NCBI GenBank assembly: GCA_016194625.1
Contig: JACQBB010000311.1
Span: 1 to 9,032 of the forward strand
Reading direction: 5' to 3'
Source of the DNA: Elusimicrobiota bacterium
Lineage (GTDB): Bacteria; Elusimicrobiota; Elusimicrobia; UBA1565; UBA9628
Length of the DNA stretch: 9,032 nucleotides
The translations under genes and the position numbers were made by a program. A model generated the notes under the pieces. It saw only the letters and a program-made list of their open reading frames with translations, made no database searches and was not told the DNA's origin. Each line of letters opens with the position of its first letter. The stretch's first letter is position 1. Positions 1 through 5,398 of this stretch are shown in pieces.

Positions 1-237
1 GTCCTTCACGTCCACGCCCTCTTTCTGCATGTGCATCGCGCGCGTGCGCAGCTGCTTCATGAAGGCCGGGTCCTTCCACTCGCGGAAGAACATCGCCATC
101 ATGCCCTTGGCCTTCGGGTCGTTGGCCAGCTCCGGCGGCAGAGCCGGCATGCCCGCCGGCATCGCGGCCGCGGCTCCGCCCTCGGCGGCCGCCGCCTCGT
201 CCTTCGCGAACGGGTTCAGCTTCTTGATCCAGGACAT
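1..237 (-). CDS. Unknown protein, N-terminal 79 residues (3' end outside window)
   Basis: Open reading frame on the minus strand, starting at ATG 237-235 and running off the left edge without a stop. The visible protein begins MSWIKKLNPF, followed by an Ala/Glu-rich linker (residues ~12-25), a Met/Pro/Ala segment (26-38), and then a charged region with PELANDPKAKGMMAMFF and a Lys/Arg/Met-rich helix. No signal peptide or membrane segment is visible, so it is probably cytoplasmic. I do not recognise a family. The start is chosen because codon use stays GC-biased from that ATG and the upstream DNA is a palindromic repeat. There is no Shine-Dalgarno sequence: the bases just before the ATG are CCCCTATAAAA, and the palindrome begins within ~8 bp. 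It lies downstream of tRNA-Ser on the same strand and could be co-transcribed with it. The gene is fairly sure; the function is unknown. Confidence 0.65.
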   Translation of the reverse strand, partial: MSWIKKLNPFAKDEAAAAEGGAAAAMPAGMPALPPELANDPKAKGMMAMFFREWKDPAFMKQLRTRAMHMQKEGVDVKD

Positions 238-244
238 TTTTATA

Positions 245-314
245 GGGGTCAGGCCTAAACTTATTTGACTTGTTCGCGCGGCGCGATAAGTCGAATAAGT
301 TTAGGCCTGACCCT
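245..314. repeat. ~70-bp long inverted repeat, REP/MITE-like element
   Basis: Left arm 246-279 and right arm 281-313 are reverse complements except for one G-T position (266/293) and a small offset at 272-273/287. The outer arms read GGGTCAGGCCTAAACTTATT and its complement. The core is the perfect palindrome TCGCGC-G-GCGCGA (274-286). In RNA this would make one hairpin of about 32 bp. The GGGGTCAGGCC...-type tip resembles the repeats that accompany REP-associated Y1 transposases (RAYTs) in other bacteria; that link is from memory of the family, not from a search. No transposase is in the window and no clear target-site duplication is visible. It sits between tRNA-Ser and the start codon of the minus-strand gene at 237, so it could also stop or attenuate transcription from the tRNA. 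Confidence 0.85.
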
Positions 315-325
315 CCTCCGTAAAA

Positions 326-415
326 TGGCGGAAGGGGTGGGATTCGAACCCACGAGGGGCTTGCACCCCTGGCAGTTTTCGAGACTGCTACCTTCAACCG
401 CTCGGTCACCCTTCC
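326..415 (-). tRNA. tRNA-Ser (anticodon CGA)
   Basis: The minus strand folds as a class II tRNA of 90 nt. The acceptor stem is GGAAGGG (415-409) with CCCTTCC (336-330), discriminator G at 329 and encoded CCA at 328-326. The anticodon stem GCAGT/ACTGC closes the loop CTCGAAA, giving anticodon CGA (plus-strand 379-381), which reads serine codon UCG. A long variable arm (AGGGG/CCCCT) typical of tRNA-Ser follows, then the T arm GTGGG-TTCGAAT-CCCAC. UCG is a frequent serine codon in this GC-rich genome. A TTTT run follows the CCA, and the long inverted repeat starts about 12 bp further on. Confidence 0.97.
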
Positions 416-446
416 GTGTACGGCCGTCGTGAGCGGTTGAGGCGAT

Positions 447-455
447 ATTTTAGCA
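447..455 (-). promoter_or_regulatory. Extended -10 promoter for tRNA-Ser
   Basis: On the minus strand, positions 455-447 read TGCTAAAAT, an extended -10 (TGn plus TAAAAT). It sits in a short AT-rich island of an otherwise GC-rich spacer. It would start transcription near position 440, giving a ~25-nt leader before the mature tRNA 5' end at 415. No good -35 box is visible at the expected distance (~470-475), which fits an extended -10 promoter. The assignment is inferred from position and motif only. Confidence 0.45.
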
Positions 456-529
456 TACGGGCCGGGGAGCGGCGGCGGCCTGACTTCCGTTGTCGGGCGG
501 CCGCGCGGGCTTCGACGAGAACGTTTTGT

Positions 530-538
530 TGCTATAGT
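530..538 (+). promoter_or_regulatory. Extended -10 promoter for the sensory operon
   Basis: Positions 530-538 read TGCTATAGT, an extended -10 motif with the same TGC-TAnnnT form as the divergent tRNA promoter. A poor -35 candidate, TTCGAC, lies at 511-516 with 16 bp spacing. The predicted start of transcription (~545) is almost at the ATG at 547, so the mRNA would be essentially leaderless. No GG-N10-GC sigma-54 promoter is visible here, so the sensory genes look housekeeping-sigma dependent rather than autoactivated. Confidence 0.45.
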
Positions 539-546
539 CAGGGAGG

Positions 547-1452
547 ATGCGGCACCTCCCGCTCGCCGTCCTCCTCGTGCTCGCGACCGCGTGCGGCAAG
601 GGTCCGGAGGAGCCCCGCATCGCGTTCTCCGACGTCGAGACCGCGGCGGCGGAGCCGCACCGGAGCGTCAAGCCGCTCCGGATCGCCATCGCCTCCATCG
701 TTTCGCCGCAGCGGAACCTCCGGGACTACGAGCGCATGCTCCAGTACTTGGGGCGGAAGTTGGGCATGCCCGTGGAGGTGGTCCAGCGTTCGGGCTATTC
801 CGAATGCATCACGCTGCTGGAGAACCGGGAGATCGACGCGGCTTTCGTCTGCAGCGGGCCTTATGTGGACGCCCGCGAGCGGTTCGGAGCGGAGGCCCTC
901 GTCGTTCCTCGGGTCAGCGGGCGGGGGACCTACTGCGCGTACGTCATCGCGCGCAAGGGCGGACCTATCCGCGCCTTCGAGGACCTCCGCGGGAAGGTCT
1001 TCGCATTCACCGATCCGTTGTCGACCACCGGCAAGCTCTACCCTTCCTATCGCCTCGCGGAACTTCGGCAGACGGCCGAGGCGTTCTTCGGCCGGACGAT
1101 CTTCACCGGCGGCCATGACAACTCGGTCGAGGCCGTCGCGCACGGACTGGCCGACGGAGCGGCCGTCTCGAGCCTCGTCTGGGAGGGCATGGCGAAGTCC
1201 GGCGTGAGCGCGGCGTCCCAGACGAAGGTGATCGAGCGCTCTCTGCCCTTCGGCATGCCTCCGGTGGTCGTGCATCCCCGGCTGGATCCCGCCCTGAAAG
1301 CGCGCCTGCGCGACGTGTTCTTGAACATGCACCGCGATCCCGAGGGCCGGGCGCTGCTCGCTCAGGCCGGGATCGAGCGGTTCACCGCGACCAAGGACTC
1401 GGCCTACGACGGCGTGAGGCGCATCCGCGCCGCGGTCACCGAGGCGCGATGA
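547..1452 (+). CDS. PhnD-like periplasmic substrate-binding lipoprotein (sensor accessory)
   Basis: 301 aa. Residues 1-15 form a short lipoprotein signal (MRHLPLAVLLVLATA) with the lipid-attachment Cys at 16, although the -3 residue is Ala rather than the usual Leu. The mature part matches the PhnD/phosphonate-binding fold: a first strand PLRIAIASIVSP (43-54), YERMLQYLGRKLGMPVEVV (61-79), IDAAFVCSGPYV (96-107), the anion-site segment FTDPLSTTGKLYPSY (154-168) and the GGHDNSVEAVAHGLADGAA hinge region (188-206). No ABC permease or ATPase is nearby. Instead the stop overlaps the start of a histidine kinase by 4 bp (ATGA), so it probably presents a ligand to that kinase. PhnD-like domains are fused into the TtrS/ThsS oxyanion sensors. 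The ligand is unknown; a small oxyanion is inferred. The GGGAGG at 541-546 touches the ATG, which is unusually close for a Shine-Dalgarno site. Confidence 0.85.
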   Translation: MRHLPLAVLLVLATACGKGPEEPRIAFSDVETAAAEPHRSVKPLRIAIASIVSPQRNLRDYERMLQYLGRKLGMPVEVVQRSGYSECITLLENREIDAAFVCSGPYVDARERFGAEALVVPRVSGRGTYCAYVIARKGGPIRAFEDLRGKVFAFTDPLSTTGKLYPSYRLAELRQTAEAFFGRTIFTGGHDNSVEAVAHGLADGAAVSSLVWEGMAKSGVSAASQTKVIERSLPFGMPPVVVHPRLDPALKARLRDVFLNMHRDPEGRALLAQAGIERFTATKDSAYDGVRRIRAAVTEAR

Positions 1453-2900
1453 AGACTCCTGGGGCCAGTCTCAAGCTCAAGATCATGGCCGGCGTCGGGA
1501 GCCTGGTCCTGGCCTTCGGCGTCACCGTGATGGGAAGCATCCATCGCGGCCTCTCCCAGATGCTCAAGGAGGAGCTGACGCGGCGCGGCGTGACCATCGC
1601 CCGCGTCCTCGTCGTGCCCGCCGAGGACGCGATCCTGACGGACGACCGGTTCGCCCTTCATTCGCTGTTCCGCGAGACGATGCGCGGCTACGACGACGTG
1701 CGCTACATCTACGTCCGGGGCCCGGCGGGGGACATCTCGGCGCACACCTTCCCCGCCGGAATCCCGCGGGGCCTGGCGAGCGTGAATCCCGCTGCGAGCG
1801 CGCCTCCCGGGGCCTATCGGATGCGTCCGGTGATGACCGACGAGGGGCACATCCAGGACATCGCGTATCCTCTTCTCTCCGGGCGCCTGGGGAGCGTCCA
1901 CGTGGGGATGAACGAGCAGCGGGTGCGCCGCCGCATCGCCCGGATGGTCATCGGTTGGGGCGCGGGCGCCGCGTTGATGCTGGCATCGGGCCTGCTGGTC
2001 GCGTACTGGCTGACCTCGACGCTTGCCGCGCGCTTCGCGCGCCTCATCGAGGTCGCTCGGAAGGTCGGCGAAGGGAACCTGGACGTCCGGGCCGACGACG
2101 GCTTGGACGACGAGGTGGGGCGGCTCGCCGGGGCGCTGAACCGCATGATCGAGGATCTCAAGCGCTCGCAGAGCGACCTGATCCGCTCGGGGAAGCTCGC
2201 GGCGATCGGCGAGCTCGCCAGCTGCGTGTCGCACGAGATCAACAACCCGTTGAACACGATGGCGATCTGCACCCAGGCCCTACTCGACCGCGCGAAGAGC
2301 CCGGAGCTGCTCGCCTGCGAAGAGTTCGGGGCGTTCCCCGAATACCTGAAGACGGTCAACGACGAGATCTTCCGCTGCAAGGCGATCACGGGAGGGCTGC
2401 TGGATCTCGCCCGCCACAAGGAGCCGCGGCGCAGCGCGGTGGACCTCAACGAGCTGATCGCGCGCACGCTGCCCCTGGTCGCCCACCGCGCCCGTCAGGC
2501 CGGGCAGACGATGACGTTCGACCCGGCCGCCGGCTCCTTGACGATCAGGGCGGACGCGGACCAGATCCGGCAGGTCATCCTCAACATCCTCATCAACGCC
2601 GTGGACCACGGCGCTCCCGGCGGCGAGGTGCGCATCCGGACGGAGCGCGGCGCGGGCGGCGCGGCGGTGTCGGTCGCGGATTCCGGCGGCGGCATCGCTC
2701 CGGAGAACCTCCGCAGGGTGTTCGAGCCGTTCTTCACGACCAAGCCCGTGGGCAAAGGCACCGGGTTGGGCCTGGCGATCTGCCAGAAGATCGTCGACAA
2801 CCACCGAGGCCGCATCGAAGTCGCGAGCCGCGTCGGAGCGGGCTCGACCTTCACCTTCTCAATCCCTTACGACGGCCAGGAGGCCCCTCTCGATGCATAG
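1449..2900 (+). CDS. Membrane sensor histidine kinase (HAMP-HisKA-HATPase)
   Basis: 483 aa. Transmembrane helix 1 is at residues ~11-31 and helix 2 at ~166-190; between them lies a ~135-residue periplasmic sensor region containing RYIYVRGPAGDISAHTF (85-101), a Cache/PAS-like pattern. The HAMP linker covers ~191-243. The H-box is SHEINNPL, with phospho-acceptor His262. HATPase motifs follow: N-box LNILINAVDHG (378-388), G1 DSGGG (411-415), F-box FEPFFTTK (425-432) and G2 GKGTGLGL (435-442). There is no fused receiver domain. The HisKA/HATPase type is the NtrB-like group that partners NtrC-type regulators, and such a regulator follows with an 8-bp overlap. Translation is coupled to the binding protein by the ATGA overlap, with GAGG at 1440-1443. 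The signal is presumably relayed from the binding protein or sensed directly by the periplasmic domain; the sequence does not decide which. Confidence 0.95.
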   Translation: MKTPGASLKLKIMAGVGSLVLAFGVTVMGSIHRGLSQMLKEELTRRGVTIARVLVVPAEDAILTDDRFALHSLFRETMRGYDDVRYIYVRGPAGDISAHTFPAGIPRGLASVNPAASAPPGAYRMRPVMTDEGHIQDIAYPLLSGRLGSVHVGMNEQRVRRRIARMVIGWGAGAALMLASGLLVAYWLTSTLAARFARLIEVARKVGEGNLDVRADDGLDDEVGRLAGALNRMIEDLKRSQSDLIRSGKLAAIGELASCVSHEINNPLNTMAICTQALLDRAKSPELLACEEFGAFPEYLKTVNDEIFRCKAITGGLLDLARHKEPRRSAVDLNELIARTLPLVAHRARQAGQTMTFDPAAGSLTIRADADQIRQVILNILINAVDHGAPGGEVRIRTERGAGGAAVSVADSGGGIAPENLRRVFEPFFTTKPVGKGTGLGLAICQKIVDNHRGRIEVASRVGAGSTFTFSIPYDGQEAPLDA

Positions 2901-4242
2901 AAAAGCGAGCGTCCTCATCGTCGACGACGAGGAGAAGACCCGCCATTATCTGAAGACGGAGCTCCTGCGCAAGGAATACGAGGTCCAGACGGCCCGCGAC
3001 GGGCGCGAGGCCATGGATTCTCTGGCGGGTGAGTTCGCGGACGTCGTCCTCCTGGACATCGCCATGCCCGGGGAGACCGGCGTGGAGGTCCTGGCGAAGG
3101 TCCGCCGGGAGCATCCGATGGCGCGGGTGGTCATGCTCACCGGCAACGCGACCGTGGAGACGGCGCTGGAGTCGATGAAGCTCGGCGCCTACGATTATCT
3201 GACCAAGCCGTACGACCTGACCGAGCTGTGCCTGGTCATCGACCGGGCTTTCGAGGAGACCAAGCTGCGGCGCGAGAACGAGGTCCTGCAGCGGAGGTTC
3301 TCCCGGGAGTCGGAGTTCGACCTGTTCGTCGGCGAGGATCCCGGGGTGAAGGAGGCGCTGCGGATGGCCGAGAAGGCGGCGGCGGCGGCGTCCGCGGTCC
3401 TCATCTCCGGAGAGACCGGGACGGGCAAGGAGATCATCGCCCGGATGATCCATCAGAAGAGCGCCCGACGCGACGAGCCTTTCCTGGCGCTCAACTGCGC
3501 CGCCTTCCAGGACGCGCTCCTCGAGAGCGAGCTGTTCGGCCACGAGAAGGGCGCCTTCACCGACGCCTCGCGGCAGAAGCCCGGTCTCGTCGAGCTGGCG
3601 AGCCGGGGAAGCCTGTTCCTCGACGAGATCGGGGACATGCCCTCGGGCGTGCAGGCGAAAGTCCTGCGCTTCCTGGACTCGGGGGAGTTCCGGCGCCTGG
3701 GCGGGACGCGGAACATGAGGACCGACGTCCGCATCCTGAGCGCGACGCACCGCGACCTGCCCAAGGCCATCGAAGAGTGCCGGTTCCGCAACGACCTCTT
3801 CTTCCGACTCAACGTGGTGACGATACGCCTTCCTCCCCTGCGGGAGCGGACGGGGGACATCCCGCGCCTCGCGGAGCACTTCCTTAAGAAGTGCTCCGCC
3901 TCCATCGCGACGCGGTGCCGGAGCCTCTCGCCCGCGGCGCTCGACGCGCTGAAGGACTACCCCTGGCCCGGCAACGTCCGCGAGCTCGAGAACGTGATCG
4001 AACGCGCGATGATCCTCTCGGAGGGGGATTCGATCATGGGCGCGGACATCGCCGCGTGCCTGAAAGGCTCCTACTCCGCCGGGGAGCGTCCCAAGGATTC
4101 GTCCTTGGCCGAGGTCGAGCGCTGCCACATCCTCAAGGTCCTCGCGGCTTCGGGAGCCAACAAGGCCCAGGCGGCGCGCGCCCTGGGCATCGACGTCAAG
4201 ACCCTCTACAACAAGCTCCGAGAATACGAGGCGGCTTCCTAG
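2893..4242 (+). CDS. NtrC-family sigma-54-dependent response regulator
   Basis: 449 aa, the usual three-domain layout. The receiver domain (~5-120) has the acidic pair D11/D12, phospho-acceptor Asp55 (VVLLDIAMPG), T83 and K105. The AAA+ domain (~143-370) has Walker A GETGTGKE (173-180), Walker B LFLDEIGD (241-248), the arginine segment RFRNDLFFRLN (297-307) and the WPGNVREL sensor II region (358-365). The sigma-54 contact loop is GAFTDA (220-225) instead of the canonical GAFTGA. A Fis-type helix-turn-helix occupies ~410-446 (NKAQAARALGIDVKTLYNKL). AGGAGG at 2878-2883 is a strong Shine-Dalgarno 9 bp before the ATG. As an activator it should need a -24/-12 promoter and an upstream binding site; both have candidates in the spacer just downstream, before the cytochrome gene, which makes that operon its likely target. 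Confidence 0.96.
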   Translation: MHRKASVLIVDDEEKTRHYLKTELLRKEYEVQTARDGREAMDSLAGEFADVVLLDIAMPGETGVEVLAKVRREHPMARVVMLTGNATVETALESMKLGAYDYLTKPYDLTELCLVIDRAFEETKLRRENEVLQRRFSRESEFDLFVGEDPGVKEALRMAEKAAAAASAVLISGETGTGKEIIARMIHQKSARRDEPFLALNCAAFQDALLESELFGHEKGAFTDASRQKPGLVELASRGSLFLDEIGDMPSGVQAKVLRFLDSGEFRRLGGTRNMRTDVRILSATHRDLPKAIEECRFRNDLFFRLNVVTIRLPPLRERTGDIPRLAEHFLKKCSASIATRCRSLSPAALDALKDYPWPGNVRELENVIERAMILSEGDSIMGADIAACLKGSYSAGERPKDSSLAEVERCHILKVLAASGANKAQAARALGIDVKTLYNKLREYEAAS

Positions 4243-4250
4243 GCTAGGAA
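4236..4250. promoter_or_regulatory. 15-bp perfect palindrome over the regulator stop codon
   Basis: TTCCTAG-G-CTAGGAA is a perfect palindrome with a single central base (4243). It includes the TAG stop (4240-4242) of the activator gene. Its centre lies about 140 bp upstream of the predicted sigma-54 start of transcription, a normal distance for an enhancer site of an NtrC-type activator. It could equally be a chance palindrome or part of the end of the regulator transcript. It is not followed by a T-run, so it is a poor terminator. Confidence 0.4.
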
Positions 4251-4283
4251 GACCCGCCGCTCTCCAGCAGGGAGAAATACCAC

Positions 4284-4312
4284 GCCGGGTCGGGAAAAAT
4301 TCCCGGCCCGGC
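4284..4312. promoter_or_regulatory. 29-bp inverted repeat: candidate activator site or terminator
   Basis: Arms 4284-4296 (GCCGGGTCGGGAA) and 4300-4312 are reverse complements with one T/G position, separated by AAA. The dyad is centred at ~4298, about 62 bp before the -24 element and ~87 bp before the predicted start site, the usual zone for NtrC-family enhancer sites. As RNA it would be a stable 13-bp hairpin between the two operons, so it could also end the regulatory transcript. The only T-run (TTTT at 4321-4324) is 8 bases past the stem, which makes a classical intrinsic terminator less convincing. Confidence 0.6.
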
Positions 4313-4358
4313 GCGGCCCGTTTTCGGCTCCCTCCTGCCGGATCGTCCCGGACTCCTC

Positions 4359-4375
4359 TGGTCGGACCGTTGCCC
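4359..4375 (+). promoter_or_regulatory. Sigma-54 (-24/-12) promoter for the cytochrome-porin operon
   Basis: TGGTCGGACCGTTGCCC has the invariant GG (4360-4361) and GC (4372-4373) separated by exactly 10 bases, with TGG and TTGC contexts as in the TGGCAC-N5-TTGC consensus; the CAC part of the -24 box is not conserved. Predicted transcription start is near 4384-4386, giving a ~70-nt leader before the cytochrome ATG. It lies directly downstream of a sigma-54 activator gene and upstream of the cytochrome gene, which raises the prior strongly. Confidence 0.7.
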
Positions 4376-4384
4376 TGTCGATGG

Positions 4385-4423
4385 GTGCGGTGTCCCCTCC
4401 GCACGAGGGGAACGCGCACTTTT
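4385..4423 (+). promoter_or_regulatory. Leader with competing hairpins, possible attenuator
   Basis: In the predicted 5' leader, GTGCGG (4385-4390) can pair with CCGCAC (4399-4404). Alternatively, GTGCG (4385-4389) can pair with CGCAC (4415-4419) around a nested CCCCT/AGGGG stem (4394-4398 with 4406-4410). The two folds exclude one another. The outer stem of the second is followed by TTTT (4420-4423), like a weak terminator. No known riboswitch class is recognised. Confidence 0.3.
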
Positions 4424-4455
4424 ACGACGCAGCACGAACTTCAAGAGGAGATCCA

Positions 4456-5373
4456 ATGGATACTCGAAGCAGTCGTCTCATCCGCCGGGCCGCTCTGGCC
4501 TTCGCGGCGACGGTCGCGATGTCGGCGGGCGTCCTCGCGGCGCCGGCGCGCGCCGCCGAGGCCGCGGTCGGCGCCGCCGCCTGCGCCGGCTGTCATGAGA
4601 AGCAGGCGTCGTCCCTGAAGGGCACCGCGCACGGAGCGCGGCTCGAGAGGATCAAGGGCGTCGCCTTCGAGAAGAGCTGCGAGACCTGCCACGGCGACGG
4701 CGCCGCGCACGCCTCCGCCGGCGACGGGAAGGGCATCTTCAATCCGGGCAAGGCCGCGGGGGAGAAGGCCTCCGAGCTCTGCCTGACCTGCCACTCCGCC
4801 GACCGCAACCGGATGTTCTGGGCGGGCAGCCCGCACGCGGGCAAAGGCGAGAGCTGCGTGTCCTGCCACAAGGTCCACGGCGGCAACGAACTCCTCCTGA
4901 GCAAGAAGACCGAAGGCGAGCTGTGCCTCTCCTGTCACAAGGACGTGAAGGCCGACCTGATGAAGCGCTCCAAGCATCCCCTGCGCGACGCGACCGCGCG
5001 TTCGGGCGAGGGGAAGATGTCCTGCTCGTCGTGCCACAACGCCCACGGGACGCGCTCCGAGAAGCTCATCGCGGCGAAGTCCGTCAACGACAAGTGCTAC
5101 GAGTGCCACGCCGAGAAGCAGGCCCCGATGCTCTGGGAGCACGCGCCCGTCAAGGAGGACTGCATGACCTGCCATTCGCCCCACGGCTCCTCCAACAACA
5201 AGCTCCTGGCGCTCAAGGTGCCGCGCCTCTGCCAGTCGTGCCACATGCAGGGCCGCCATCAGACCGGGTCCTTGGCCGCGAACTCCGCGTACGCGGCCAA
5301 CCGCTCCTGCTTGAACTGCCACATGATGGTGCACGGATCGAACCACCCCTCGGGCGCGGTCCTTCAGCGATGA
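4456..5373 (+). CDS. Periplasmic decaheme c-type cytochrome, MtrA/DmsE/PioA family
   Basis: 305 aa. Residues 1-34 are a Sec-type signal peptide (RLIRR, hydrophobic core, cleavage near ARAA). The mature protein has ten CXXCH heme-binding motifs starting at residues 43, 75, 109, 134, 157, 190, 214, 236, 259 and 285. Extra His residues (59, 85, 127, 141, 174, 197, 229, 243, 267, 293, 297) suit bis-His ligation of all ten hemes. Length, heme number and spacing fit the MtrA/DmsE family, whose members form a heme wire inside an outer-membrane porin. The next gene, 25 bp downstream, is such a porin. The start at 4456 is preferred over an in-frame upstream ATG at 4381 because AGAGGAG (4444-4450) lies just before it and the signal peptide begins there. 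The direction of electron flow (metal reduction or oxidation) cannot be read from the sequence. Confidence 0.95.
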   Translation: MDTRSSRLIRRAALAFAATVAMSAGVLAAPARAAEAAVGAAACAGCHEKQASSLKGTAHGARLERIKGVAFEKSCETCHGDGAAHASAGDGKGIFNPGKAAGEKASELCLTCHSADRNRMFWAGSPHAGKGESCVSCHKVHGGNELLLSKKTEGELCLSCHKDVKADLMKRSKHPLRDATARSGEGKMSCSSCHNAHGTRSEKLIAAKSVNDKCYECHAEKQAPMLWEHAPVKEDCMTCHSPHGSSNNKLLALKVPRLCQSCHMQGRHQTGSLAANSAYAANRSCLNCHMMVHGSNHPSGAVLQR

Positions 5374-5398
5374 TACGCATCAACGAATCGGAGAACAT

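Noticed and set aside
239..244. TATAAA on the minus strand as a -10 box for the left-edge gene
   Set aside because: It ends one base before the start codon, so transcription would begin inside the coding sequence.
29..268. Plus-strand open frames across the left edge
   Set aside because: They run through the long inverted repeat and lack a ribosome site; the minus-strand frame reads as a more ordinary protein.
2851..4419. 522-codon minus-strand open frame antisense to the activator
   Set aside because: Shadow of the NtrC-type gene; composition is Arg/Leu/Gly/Val-rich without recognisable motifs, and it runs through the spacer palindrome and promoter.
4381..4455. Upstream in-frame ATG at 4381 as start of the cytochrome
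   Set aside because: It would add 25 residues in front of an already complete signal peptide, has no ribosome site, and lies at or before the predicted sigma-54 start of transcription.
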